Assembly (NCBI GenBank): GCA_050951725.1 | Contig: JBMNJO010000011.1 | Span: forward strand, 1-64,000 | DNA length: 64,000 nt | From: DTU052 sp050951725 | GTDB taxonomy: Bacteria; Bacillota; Syntrophomonadia; Syntrophomonadales; DTU052 | Direction: 5' to 3' | In this document: piece after piece, positions 1 through 7,025 of the stretch | Position numbering within the stretch: position 1 is the stretch's first letter | Layout: the number at the start of each line of letters is the position of its first letter | The notes under the pieces: generated by a model | What the model was told of the DNA's origin: nothing | Seen by the model: the letters and a program-made list of their open reading frames with translations, nothing else | Databases searched by the model: none | Made by a program: the position numbers and the translations under genes

Positions 1-216
1 GATCGCCTGCTTGAGCGGGCTATAGAGGCCAATAAAAAATACTACAAAAAGAATACTCTACAAGAAATGGACGTGGAACTTGCAAAGCTAAAGAAATACA
101 TCCGACTAACATACAGGCTGAAATTTTTACCATTCAAGAAATATAAGATTTGGACAGAAAAGACAAAAGAAATCGGCCGCATGTTGGGAGGATGGATAAA
201 AAGCACAAGGAGGTAA
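1..216 (+). CDS. avd: DGR accessory protein Avd (four-helix bundle), C-terminal part
   Basis: The reading frame is open from the window edge to a TAA at 214-216, giving the last 71 residues of a Lys/Leu-rich helical protein ending in the motif EIGRMLGGWIKS. That ending is typical of Avd, the small basic four-helix-bundle protein that binds reverse transcriptase and template RNA in diversity-generating retroelements (recalled family knowledge). Its place directly before an AAC-rich template repeat and a reverse transcriptase fits the usual target-avd-TR-RT order. The start and the upstream variable-protein gene lie outside the window. The frame is too short for more than the C-terminal helices to be seen. 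Confidence 0.8.
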   Translation, partial: DRLLERAIEANKKYYKKNTLQEMDVELAKLKKYIRLTYRLKFLPFKKYKIWTEKTKEIGRMLGGWIKSTRR

Positions 217-227
217 AAGGTTTTAGG

Positions 228-375
228 GAATGCGGATACAGCGCTTGTTCAACTCCGGCGGCAACTATACGAACACCACGAACGCGGGCGTCTTCTACGC
301 TAACGGCAACAACAACTCCCGCACGAACGTCAACACGAACATCGGCTTCCGCTCCGCTCAATCCCATACGTCAAA
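228..375 (+). repeat. DGR template repeat (TR)
   Basis: This stretch between avd and the reverse transcriptase can be read in one frame as a series packed with asparagine. All 11 Asn codons between about 252 and 342 are AAC, ending in the motif NIGFRSAQ. DGR template repeats carry AAY codons at positions to be diversified, because the reverse transcriptase misincorporates at template adenines. The decoded peptide resembles the C-type-lectin / formylglycine-enzyme-like C-terminus of DGR variable proteins (GGN...NAGVF...NIGFR). The GC-rich 3' end (about 343-360) would match the initiation-of-mutagenic-homing region. Exact borders need the variable repeat, which is not in the window. Confidence 0.85.
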
Positions 376-495
376 GGCCGGTACGCCCAAGGGATACCGG
401 ATGGTACAGGGAATAAGGATCCGCTTCCCTTACTTCCGCAAGGAAGTTAAAAAGAAAAACAGTAGCAATGATAGACTACGGGAAGCCGTAGCTAT

Positions 496-519
496 ACGGG
501 CGGGGTAAAATCCGCCCGT
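496..519 (+). other. Hairpin between template repeat and RT gene
   Basis: A perfect 8-bp inverted repeat, ACGGGCGG (496-503) with CCGCCCGT (512-519), encloses an 8-nt loop GGTAAAAT. It lies between the template repeat and the reverse-transcriptase start. It has no T-run, so it is not a typical terminator. It may be part of the structured TR RNA that DGR reverse transcriptase and Avd recognise; that role is inference. Confidence 0.5.
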
Positions 520-546
520 CCGGCGGTAGGATGTCCGAGGCCCGCA

Positions 547-1698
547 TTGCTACGACAACTTTTTATTATGGCGATTAGAAAAGTGTTTATGGAGATTTCT
601 TCTTTTCACAGCCTGCTGGTTGCGGAAAAGGAGATAGCGAAGGGAAAACGTGAAAACCGGGAGACCCTCGCGTTTGAGGAAAACCTGGAGGACAGGCTGC
701 ATGAAATTAGCCGCCTGCTGCGTTCCGGCAAGGTGCCCAAGGTATATTATAAGAGCTTTTTCGTTTACGTGCCGAAGGTCCGGAAGGTCATTTATATTGA
801 CTTCCAGAGCAAAATTATACAGCGAGCCATCTATGATGCAATAAACCCGAGGGTTACAAAATCGTTCATAACGGACACTTACTCGTGCATTAAAGAACGC
901 GGCCAACTGGCCGCGTTCGATACTTTATACGAGTGGCTTAAGATGACAAGAGTAGCGGGAGGAGAGTGGTTTTATTACAAATTTGATGTAGCAAAGTTTT
1001 TCTACCGCATAGACCACGAAATACTAATGGACATTTGCAGGAAGAAAATAGACGACCCCAGGACCGTCGATTTAATCAAGTATTACGTCTGCAGCACATC
1101 TAAACCGTTTGGCCTGCCGATAGACGCAGACCACCTGACGATAACAGAGGCGGAAATGCTGTGGGATTTAGGCATCCCGATAGGCGGAGGGCTCAGTCAC
1201 ATGCTGGGCAATATGTATCTGGATCCCCTCGACCAATACGCAAAACGGGAATTGGGGATAAAGCGCTACATCCGATACATGGACGACATAATAATCGTGG
1301 ACAACGACAAGGAACGCCTGCAGGAATACGGAAGGAAAATGACCGCATTTTTGGAAGAACGTCTGCGCTTGGAGTTTAACAACAAAACAGCTCTACGGCC
1401 AGTAAGGCGCGGCTGTGAATTTGTCGGCATCATAATTTATGACGACCACGCGATATTGAGAAAAAGTACTTCGCTTCGGATGAAAAGGCATCTTCGAGAT
1501 GTGTCCGAAAAATACCGAAACGGCGAAATTACATTTGCGAAGGCGAATGCCACAGTACAGAGCTATAAAGCAATTCTTGACAGGGTGGATTGCAAGAACT
1601 TCCGAGAAAAGCTGTTTAATGAGTTCGCACTAACACGTAATCCAAAAGAACCAGCAGAGGGGAGGGAGCAGCGCGATGGACGCCATGCAGATAATTGA
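547..1698 (+). CDS. Diversity-generating retroelement reverse transcriptase
   Basis: This 383-residue reverse transcriptase would copy the template repeat with adenine-specific errors into cDNA that replaces the variable repeat of a target gene. Palm motif A is FDVAKFF (Asp147), and the catalytic YMDD is at residues 244-247. Motif 4 reads IPIGGGLSH: the PIG in place of the PQG of retroviral and group II intron enzymes is the signature tied to DGR infidelity. No maturase or endonuclease domain follows. TTG 547 is preceded by GAGG at 537-540; ATG 568 is an alternative start with no clear ribosome site. The 3' end overlaps the next gene. Confidence 0.9.
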   Translation: MLRQLFIMAIRKVFMEISSFHSLLVAEKEIAKGKRENRETLAFEENLEDRLHEISRLLRSGKVPKVYYKSFFVYVPKVRKVIYIDFQSKIIQRAIYDAINPRVTKSFITDTYSCIKERGQLAAFDTLYEWLKMTRVAGGEWFYYKFDVAKFFYRIDHEILMDICRKKIDDPRTVDLIKYYVCSTSKPFGLPIDADHLTITEAEMLWDLGIPIGGGLSHMLGNMYLDPLDQYAKRELGIKRYIRYMDDIIIVDNDKERLQEYGRKMTAFLEERLRLEFNNKTALRPVRRGCEFVGIIIYDDHAILRKSTSLRMKRHLRDVSEKYRNGEITFAKANATVQSYKAILDRVDCKNFREKLFNEFALTRNPKEPAEGREQRDGRHADN

Positions 1699-1864
1699 TG
1701 CACAGGCGGAAATTATACAAAAGCAAAATGACATTATAAGCCGAATTGCTTCGCAGCTTTTACAACACGAAGCAATATCACGTGAGGAGCTTTGCGAAAT
1801 AAAGGAATTCACAAACCATACCAAAACGAGCGGAGGGGGCGAAGAATATCGATGCCAGAAGTGA
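1676..1864 (+). CDS. Small coiled-coil-like phage protein
   Basis: A 62-residue frame starts at an ATG 7-8 nt behind a GGAGGGAG ribosome site and overlaps the end of the reverse-transcriptase gene by 23 nt. The N-terminal two thirds (AQAEIIQKQNDIISRIASQL) looks helical and could form a coiled coil; the C-terminus is polar. No family is recognised. Its place just before the lysis genes suggests a late phage protein translated from the same message. Confidence 0.55.
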   Translation: MDAMQIIDAQAEIIQKQNDIISRIASQLLQHEAISREELCEIKEFTNHTKTSGGGEEYRCQK

Positions 1865-2166
1865 CAACCATGTTAATGTTTATGGGGGTACCAAGCGCGG
1901 TCACGGGCCTATGCTTCTGGGCTGTCCAGAAAAACATAACAAAGCGTGACGCCAAAAGGGACGAAAGAGAGAGAGCCAAGGAGAAGAACGAAATCCTGCT
2001 TATACGCAGCGTAGGCGCGGCAATCGCGCTGGGAGAGGCAACAGCATGTGCTATAAGGGATGGCCGGTGCAACGGGGACATGAACGCCGCGCTGGAATAT
2101 GCACAAAAGATAAAGCATGAGCAAAAGGATTTCATGACAGAACAGGGGGTGAAATACCTCTACTGA
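1852..2166 (+). CDS. Membrane-anchored small phage protein of the lysis region
   Basis: From ATG 1852 this gives 104 residues: one N-terminal hydrophobic segment (residues about 5-22) followed by a charged linker and an alpha-helical tail with the motif GAAIALGEATACAIRDG. Similar short proteins occur beside amidases and holins in Clostridia prophages, in my recollection, without a settled function. The start was chosen over upstream in-frame codons because the hydrophobic segment follows at once and GGAGGGGG lies 12 nt upstream. It overlaps the previous frame by 13 nt. Confidence 0.55.
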   Translation: MPEVTTMLMFMGVPSAVTGLCFWAVQKNITKRDAKRDERERAKEKNEILLIRSVGAAIALGEATACAIRDGRCNGDMNAALEYAQKIKHEQKDFMTEQGVKYLY

Positions 2167-2195
2167 ACCAACCAAAAAGATAAGGAGGGATGGCA

Positions 2196-2912
2196 ATGAA
2201 TTTGCATAAATTGCTGCTGACAAATAACGCTTGCTATAGGGCAAGCAGGACCATAGCCGTTAAGGGCATCATGGTGCATAGCACAGGCGCAAATAACCCA
2301 ACTCTGAAGCGATACGTCGGTCCGGATGACGGGATACTCGGGAATAATCCAAATGGGAACCATTGGAACCAAGATAGACCGGATGGGCAGCAAAAATGTG
2401 TCCATGCCTTCATCGGCAAGCTGGCAGACGGCACCATTGCTACCTATCAGACGCTTCCCTGGAATCACCGGGGATGGCACGCCGGCGGAGCGGCAAACGA
2501 TACACATATCGGCTTTGAGATCTGCGAGGACGGGCTAATGGACCGCTCATATTTTGACAAGGTATACCTGGAGGCTGTGGAGCTTTGCGCCCATCTCTGC
2601 AAGGAATTCCACCTCACCGAAAAAAACATCATTTGTCACAGCGAGGGATATAAGCAGGGCATCGCCAGCAATCACGGGGATGTGATGCACTGGTTCCCGA
2701 AACATGGAAAGAACATGGACACCTTTAGAGCTGAGGTAAAAAAACATTTAGGAGGTGCAGTTATGGCTGACAAAAACACACCGGATGCATGGGCGAAGAA
2801 GGATTGGGATTGGGCCAAAAAGGAAGGGTTCTTGGACGGGACACGACCGAAGGACAACATAACCAGGCAGGAGCTGGCCATTGTGATCCGCAGGTTGGCA
2901 GAGAAAAAATGA
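2196..2912 (+). CDS. Phage endolysin: N-acetylmuramoyl-L-alanine amidase
   Basis: The 238-residue protein carries an amidase_2 (PGRP-type) domain that cuts the bond between N-acetylmuramic acid and L-alanine in peptidoglycan. Probable zinc ligands are His28 (MVHST) and His165 (HGDVMHWF), with His148 in the active site. The C-terminal 50 residues (AWAKKDWDWAKKEGFLDG) resemble one S-layer-homology-type wall-binding unit. There is no signal peptide, so a holin is needed for export, and two candidate genes follow. ATG 2196 has AAGGAGG at 7 nt; ATG 2190 is too close to it. The stop overlaps the next start (ATGA). Confidence 0.9.
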   Translation: MNLHKLLLTNNACYRASRTIAVKGIMVHSTGANNPTLKRYVGPDDGILGNNPNGNHWNQDRPDGQQKCVHAFIGKLADGTIATYQTLPWNHRGWHAGGAANDTHIGFEICEDGLMDRSYFDKVYLEAVELCAHLCKEFHLTEKNIICHSEGYKQGIASNHGDVMHWFPKHGKNMDTFRAEVKKHLGGAVMADKNTPDAWAKKDWDWAKKEGFLDGTRPKDNITRQELAIVIRRLAEKK

Positions 2913-3154
2913 AAAACGTTGACAAAGCAATAGGTTTTCTGGATTTTATGGTGCAGGCCGTTTTTGTCAGCACCTTTATTTTTACCATTGTCATGGGTAT
3001 TTTTGTTTGGATAAAGGACTGGGAAAGTGTTGCTACGGTTCTCGTCGAGAGATGGTTCACGATCATGGTAGGGGAACTGATCGTGATGGGCTTTATCCAA
3101 ATCGTGAAGGAGTTGGCTCAGGCCAAAATAAGGCAAAGGGAGGAGGACCAATAA
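2909..3154 (+). CDS. Two-TM membrane protein, candidate holin
   Basis: An 81-residue protein with two hydrophobic segments (about residues 12-31 and 43-62) and a charged C-terminus (IRQREEDQ). Its start overlaps the amidase stop by 4 nt and its stop directly abuts the next start, so the three genes are translationally coupled. Size, topology and position fit a holin or a lysis-accessory membrane protein. No named family is recognised. Confidence 0.6.
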   Translation: MKNVDKAIGFLDFMVQAVFVSTFIFTIVMGIFVWIKDWESVATVLVERWFTIMVGELIVMGFIQIVKELAQAKIRQREEDQ

Positions 3155-3583
3155 GTGAACGAATTGCTAACCACACTGATCCAGGTGGTGGTTATACCAG
3201 CAATACCGGTTTTAGTGGCCTATCTTGTGAAATACCTAAAGGCGAGGGCCGAGCATACAGCTACCAGGCTGGATAATGAACTGATCAGAACATATCTACA
3301 GGAGGCGGCCGACGCGGTCCTGCAAGGAGTAACATACACAGCCCAGACATATGTCGACACTCTGAAAAAACAGGACAAGTGGGATGAAGAGGCCCAGAAG
3401 ATAGCATTTAATACAGCGAAGGACATAGCGCTTAAACTACTGACCGAGGAAGCCAAGCAATTGATCACGGACATGTACGGAGACCTCACAGTATGGCTTG
3501 ACACCAAGATAGAGCAAACCGTAAAGGAACAGAAGGTGTTTACTATCACAGGGCTGCAGCCCATCCAAGAGATAGACATCTAA
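3155..3583 (+). CDS. Phage holin, LL-H-like
   Basis: The 142-residue protein has one N-terminal transmembrane segment (residues about 4-27) followed by a long helical region with YLQEAADAVLQGV, a layout typical of the phage LL-H type holin family, which opens the membrane to the endolysin. It starts with GTG 3155, right after the preceding TAA and behind AGGGAGGAGG. It is the last gene before a strong terminator, closing the late lysis operon. Confidence 0.7.
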   Translation: MNELLTTLIQVVVIPAIPVLVAYLVKYLKARAEHTATRLDNELIRTYLQEAADAVLQGVTYTAQTYVDTLKKQDKWDEEAQKIAFNTAKDIALKLLTEEAKQLITDMYGDLTVWLDTKIEQTVKEQKVFTITGLQPIQEIDI

Positions 3584-3606
3584 AAAACACCGGATGCAAA
3601 TCCGGA

Positions 3607-3639
3607 GCCCCAGAGAACACCAACTCTGGGGCTTTTTTT
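3607..3639 (+). terminator. Rho-independent terminator of the lysis operon
   Basis: GCCCCAGAG (3607-3615) pairs perfectly with CTCTGGGGC (3624-3632) across an 8-nt loop, and seven T follow at once. It lies 24 nt after the holin stop. Confidence 0.93.
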
Positions 3640-3655
3640 ATTTGCCAAAAAATAA

Positions 3656-3726
3656 TTCTCGAAATTTGAGAATATTGATTGACTTATAAACCACCGTCGG
3701 TTTATGCTGTTCTCACAAATTGAGAA
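3656..3726 (+). promoter_or_regulatory. Prophage promoter with three dyad operators
   Basis: Two 17-bp dyads of the same form, TTCTC-N7-GAGAA, lie at 3656-3672 and 3710-3726. Between them are a -35 like TTGACT (3679-3684) and a weak -10 around 3702-3708. A third perfect dyad, ATAAACC-N6-GGTTTAT (3686-3705), fills the spacer. The paired identical half-sites look like operators for a phage repressor of the Cro/CI type, but no repressor gene is visible. The promoter would drive the small-gene run starting at 3741. Confidence 0.7.
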
Positions 3727-3740
3727 AAGGAGGCGGTGGA

Positions 3741-3986
3741 ATGAAAGAATTAAAGTTTTGCGACGGCAGCAAGTTTGTCACCTGTACAGAACCAAAACCA
3801 TTTAAAGGATTTTGCACAGCAGATGTTTTTACGGGCTACGGAGAAAAGGCAATCGTTTATATGCCTTTCAAGCGCTGGCGGGAAATCCGGGAACGGCAAA
3901 AACTGTACGCTAACCACGGGCAGGCCCTGGAATGCGGGTTTGATTATTTGGGAGCAGTTATAAAGGTTTTTGATAGCTTCGAATGA
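3741..3986 (+). CDS. Hypothetical small protein
   Basis: First gene after the operator region: 81 residues from ATG 3741 with the strong ribosome site AAAAGGAGGCGG. The sequence is mixed charged and aromatic with three cysteines (FCDGSKF, FCTADVF, ECGFDYL) and no membrane segment. No family recognised. As the first gene under a repressed promoter it is a candidate for an early phage function. Confidence 0.55.
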   Translation: MKELKFCDGSKFVTCTEPKPFKGFCTADVFTGYGEKAIVYMPFKRWREIRERQKLYANHGQALECGFDYLGAVIKVFDSFE

Positions 3987-4052
3987 CTCACTCATAAGCC
4001 GGGCGGCCAATCCCGCCCGGCGGTAAAAACAACACAAAGGGAGGAAGGGACA

Positions 4053-4277
4053 TTGGCACACATCACACCGGGACGGAACGGCTGGACGGAGAACGCAGGC
4101 AAGATGGCCCGCGCAATCAATGCGAAGGCCAAAGCAGCGCAAGCTGCAATATATGAAGCGGAGCTACAGGAGCGCCGCGAAATAGCGGAGATGGAATACT
4201 ACGAGGAAAACCACTGCTACCCGCGCGCAACGGGATACTGCGGAACGGAAACTGACGCACACTTCTACGAACGATAA
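4053..4277 (+). CDS. Hypothetical small helical protein
   Basis: A 74-residue frame from TTG 4053, behind GGGAGGAAGGGA. Residues about 16-50 are Ala/Lys/Glu-rich and probably a long helix (AKAKAAQAAIYEAELQERRE). The C-terminus holds His, Tyr and Cys residues. No family is recognised. TTG is the only sensible start given the ribosome site. Confidence 0.5.
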   Translation: MAHITPGRNGWTENAGKMARAINAKAKAAQAAIYEAELQERREIAEMEYYEENHCYPRATGYCGTETDAHFYER

Positions 4278-4290
4278 GGAGGAGAGAACA

Positions 4291-4497
4291 ATGTTAAGCC
4301 CAAAGAGCCTGCCCAACGGCCAAGAGCAGCACGAAGCATTCAAGAGCAGCGTGACCCGGAAGACAGCGGTACAGTACGACTACAGGTACGCCAACGGAGA
4401 GCTGTTCTCCTGCATAAAGCCCACGCTGGGAGCCTGCAGGCAGGCGAAAGACAACTGGATTAAAAGAAGGGAGAGCGCAGCATGGAAATTAAACTAA
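4291..4497 (+). CDS. Hypothetical small protein
   Basis: A 68-residue basic protein from ATG 4291 with AAGGAGGAG upstream. Features are YDYRYANGELFSCIKPTL in the middle and a basic C-terminus. It overlaps the next gene by 16 nt, which points to coupled translation. No function assigned. Confidence 0.5.
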   Translation: MLSPKSLPNGQEQHEAFKSSVTRKTAVQYDYRYANGELFSCIKPTLGACRQAKDNWIKRRESAAWKLN

Positions 4498-4700
4498 CAC
4501 CGGAGGAGCTGGCGATTGCCCAGGAGGCAATCAAAAGCAGAGCGGAAGCCAAGGGAATCAGCCAGGAACAGGCAGCTAAGGACCTGCTGGCAATGGGGAT
4601 CAACAGCTGGTGGGAGATGGAGAGTATGAGGAAAAGGGAGGAGGCCTGGCGGGAAAAGAACTTTAACCCATTTGCAGCAGCACGCGGGGAATACAAGTAG
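4482..4700 (+). CDS. Hypothetical small helical protein
   Basis: A 72-residue protein from ATG 4482, behind GGGAGAG. The first half (LTPEELAIAQEAIKSRAEAK) is strongly helical and the region GISQEQAAKDLLAMG could be a short helix-turn-helix-like unit, but I would not call it DNA-binding. It overlaps the preceding gene by 16 nt. Confidence 0.5.
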   Translation: MEIKLTPEELAIAQEAIKSRAEAKGISQEQAAKDLLAMGINSWWEMESMRKREEAWREKNFNPFAAARGEYK

Positions 4701-4732
4701 CACGCAACGACGATCAAGGGCAAAGAGGAGGA

Positions 4733-4954
4733 ATGGGCGTGGAACAGCAGTACAAAGGAAGGCGATTTGAGGACCTGTTAAGAGAGACACGACGAGTATG
4801 GGATCTTATCCCTGGAGACGCACTGGAACAGTTCGCAGCGGCGATCCAGAATAGCGATAAGTATACTCAGCGGGAAAAAGAAATAGCGGCAAAGATTTTG
4901 TTAGATAGCAACCCCAGAGAGAAGGAAGGCCATGAAGATGAAGTTCAAGGTTAA
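4733..4954 (+). CDS. Hypothetical small acidic protein
   Basis: A 73-residue acidic protein. AGAGGAGG ends only two bases before ATG 4733, so GTG 4739 (8-nt spacing) may be the real start, giving 71 residues. The central part (LIPGDALEQFAAAIQNSDKY) appears helical. It overlaps the next gene by 23 nt. No family recognised. Confidence 0.45.
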   Translation: MGVEQQYKGRRFEDLLRETRRVWDLIPGDALEQFAAAIQNSDKYTQREKEIAAKILLDSNPREKEGHEDEVQG

Positions 4955-5132
4955 CAACGGCAGAACCATCGAAGTGTTTCAGGCCAGAGAAGATGGCCCG
5001 GTATACGCAACCACCTACGACAGCAAGGGAGAAAAAGAGAGCAGCGAGATCATAAGCCCCGGAGACTTTGTGATGATGTTCAACTGGTACAGGTACCAGA
5101 AGCAGAACGGAAACGAAAGCCTTAATTTTTAG
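4932..5132 (+). CDS. Hypothetical small protein
   Basis: A 66-residue protein from ATG 4932, or from ATG 4938, which is better spaced from AAGGAAGG. The N-terminus (MKFKVNNGRTIEVFQ) suggests beta strands. The C-terminus is YRYQKQNGNESLNF. No recognised family. It is part of the same packed run of small genes. Confidence 0.5.
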   Translation: MKMKFKVNNGRTIEVFQAREDGPVYATTYDSKGEKESSEIISPGDFVMMFNWYRYQKQNGNESLNF

Positions 5133-5143
5133 GAGGACTGACC

Positions 5144-5587
5144 ATGGAGAGATACTACCTAACGCAAAGACCGCCTTCCCCCGGAGCATTTCCGGGGAAG
5201 CCGGCAAACATGGAAGCATATGACCAGAAGGCGTACGTCGAAGAGATAGGACGGCCGGCATGGGGATGGGTAGAGTACCGGGAGCCGTTGACCGAAAAAC
5301 AAGCAGCCGAATACGAGCTAACCAGAGCAAAGAAACCATTTTATGAGCTTGACCAGGAGACCAAAACCATCGTCCTAGAGCTTCAGAAGAAGTGCATCGA
5401 ACTCGATTTGGGGAACGTTAGCTTTCATTACTACCCCACCAGAGAGAGAACAGAGGAAACAGAATTTTATTTGACCGAATACAAGGAGCACTGGGAGCTT
5501 GTTGTAAAGCAAAGATGGGCTAAAACGGCCGACATTTACAGGGTTAAGGACAGAACCATAGCCTATCACTACTCGGAAAAGGATTGA
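5144..5587 (+). CDS. Mobile-element protein with YYLTQRP N-terminus, function unknown
   Basis: A 147-residue protein from ATG 5144 behind TTAGGAGG. Residues 3-18 (RYYLTQRPPSPGAFPG) and the segment KAYVEEIGRPAWGWVEY recur, as far as I recall, in uncharacterised proteins of Clostridia phages and conjugative elements. The C-terminal half (VSFHYYPTRERTEETEFYL) is beta-rich and lacks membrane segments. No catalytic motif can be named. It sits directly before the ADP-ribosylglycohydrolase gene and may act with it; that is inference. Confidence 0.6.
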   Translation: MERYYLTQRPPSPGAFPGKPANMEAYDQKAYVEEIGRPAWGWVEYREPLTEKQAAEYELTRAKKPFYELDQETKTIVLELQKKCIELDLGNVSFHYYPTRERTEETEFYLTEYKEHWELVVKQRWAKTADIYRVKDRTIAYHYSEKD

Positions 5588-5601
5588 AAGGAGGAATGGG
5601 C

Positions 5602-6522
5602 ATGAAGGATTTAAGGAACAGAATCGCCGGAGCTTTATACGGCGTAGCAATAGGAGACGCGCTGGGCGCTCCCCTGGAGTTCATGAGCAGAGACGAGATA
5701 GCAAGGAAACACGGCCGCGTAACGGAGATGATCGGGGGAGGATGGCTGGGCGTCGAACCAGGAGAGATCACCGACGACACACAAATGACGCTGGCCGTTG
5801 CTGAAGGGATCATAGAAAATCCGAAAAACCCGATCCAAGCCATTGGGAAAAGGTTCATCGAATGGGCCAGGAGTGGACCAAAGGACATCGGAGGAACCTG
5901 CAGCATGAGCATACGCTGGGCAGCATTCCTGGGCCAAAATAACGAGCCAGACGAGGAGAAATGGTTCGAAGCAAGTAAATATACCTCCGAAGCAAACGGA
6001 GGCCGCAGTGGAGGAAATGGAGCGCTTATGCGCACGGTTTACCCAGGCCTTTATTACAAAGAATTGCTGATGGCAGTAGAAACAGCTGGCGCCATAGCAC
6101 AAATGACACACTGGGATAAAAAGTCAACGGAGGCTTGTAATTTATACACAGAAATGATACACTTAATAACCGAATCGATAAGTAGAGAAGAGGCTCTGCA
6201 GATAATAAGAGATGTGCTAAAAGACAGCGAATACAGCCAGAAGACCAAAAAACAGCTAAACCCCACCGGGTACGTCGTGGACAGTTTCAACTGCGCGCTT
6301 CACAGCATAGCAGCAACCGGAACCTTTGAGGAGGCCATAATCGAAGCGGCCAACCTTGGAGGAGACGCAGACACCATCGCTGCTATAACAGGCGGCCTGG
6401 CCGGAGCGATATACGGATACAACGAGATCCCGGAAAGATGGATCCGGACCCTGGACCCAAAGATCAGGGAGCAGCTCGACAGGCTCGTGGATGCAGCAGT
6501 AAAGAACAGGGAGGACAGATAA
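5602..6522 (+). CDS. ADP-ribosylglycohydrolase (DraG family)
   Basis: A 306-residue enzyme of the DraG/ARH fold, which removes ADP-ribose from proteins, nucleic acids or small molecules using two Mg ions. Metal-binding motifs are visible: GDALGAPLEF near the N-terminus, ITDDTQM (about residues 56-62), and GGDADTIAAITGGLAGA near the C-terminus. ATG 5602 is 7 nt after AAAGGAGG; TTG 5584 and ATG 5596 are less well placed. It lies among small phage genes, so it may reverse an ADP-ribosylation made by a host toxin or by the phage itself; the substrate is unknown. Confidence 0.85.
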   Translation: MKDLRNRIAGALYGVAIGDALGAPLEFMSRDEIARKHGRVTEMIGGGWLGVEPGEITDDTQMTLAVAEGIIENPKNPIQAIGKRFIEWARSGPKDIGGTCSMSIRWAAFLGQNNEPDEEKWFEASKYTSEANGGRSGGNGALMRTVYPGLYYKELLMAVETAGAIAQMTHWDKKSTEACNLYTEMIHLITESISREEALQIIRDVLKDSEYSQKTKKQLNPTGYVVDSFNCALHSIAATGTFEEAIIEAANLGGDADTIAAITGGLAGAIYGYNEIPERWIRTLDPKIREQLDRLVDAAVKNREDR

Positions 6523-6523
6523 C

Positions 6524-6784
6524 ATGGCAGGATACGGAAGACCATTAAAAGGCAGAACCAGGCGCGTACCGATTACAGTGCACACGGCCATAGGCATACT
6601 TGATATAATCGACCAGTACGTCGAGGAGAGAAACCAGGAAGAGAAAACGGCATATTCACGCTCGGACTTCTACAACGAGGCAGCCAGACTTTACTTGGAA
6701 CACTTGGGAAGGTTGCCTGAAGAGGAAAAGAAACCAGGAGAAAATGAACCGTACCAAAATCGTACCGAAATTTTTCGGAAATAA
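6524..6784 (+). CDS. Ribbon-helix-helix-like DNA-binding protein
   Basis: An 86-residue basic protein whose N-terminus (RRVPITVHTAIGILDIIDQY) matches the beta-strand plus helix pattern of ribbon-helix-helix proteins, followed by a second helix (YSRSDFYNEAARLYLEHLG) as in CopG/Arc-type regulators. The C-terminus is acidic and then polar. It starts two bases after the DraG-type gene stop. Just downstream and overlapping its end are repeated GTACC and AATAC words and the palindrome CCGAAATTTTTCGG (6766-6779), possible autoregulatory sites (inference). Confidence 0.6.
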   Translation: MAGYGRPLKGRTRRVPITVHTAIGILDIIDQYVEERNQEEKTAYSRSDFYNEAARLYLEHLGRLPEEEKKPGENEPYQNRTEIFRK

Positions 6785-6888
6785 AAATAAAGGCGATAAT
6801 ACGAATAATACAAATAATAAAAAGCACTTAAAAGCACCTGACATAACACAAGATAACTTTCTATTATCGAGTGGGAATAGGAACAGGG

Positions 6889-6932
6889 ACCCCGCAGGCC
6901 ACGGTATTAAAGGGCTTGCGGGGTTTGTTTTT
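6889..6932 (+). terminator. Rho-independent terminator ending the prophage small-gene run
   Basis: ACCCCGCA (6889-6896) pairs with TGCGGGGT (6917-6924) around a 20-nt loop, followed by TTTGTTTTTAT. It marks the end of the operon that began near 3700 and probably the right edge of the element's coding region. Confidence 0.85.
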
Positions 6933-7025
6933 ATAGGGGTTACAGAGCGGGTGAGACCAAGTTCCTAACGATTTTATCAAGTATTATTTAAAGATATTCG
7001 GAGACGAAGCGAGGACCGCACTAAC

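Noticed and set aside
230..508. A 92-codon open frame through the template repeat as a protein-coding gene
   Set aside because: It has no ribosome site, begins inside the DGR template region and is explained by TR copying the end of the variable gene; template repeats are normally non-coding.
6744..6968. Open frame overlapping the RHH gene end
   Set aside because: It runs through a clear terminator hairpin, lacks a ribosome site, and its Asn/Lys-rich composition only reflects AT-rich DNA.
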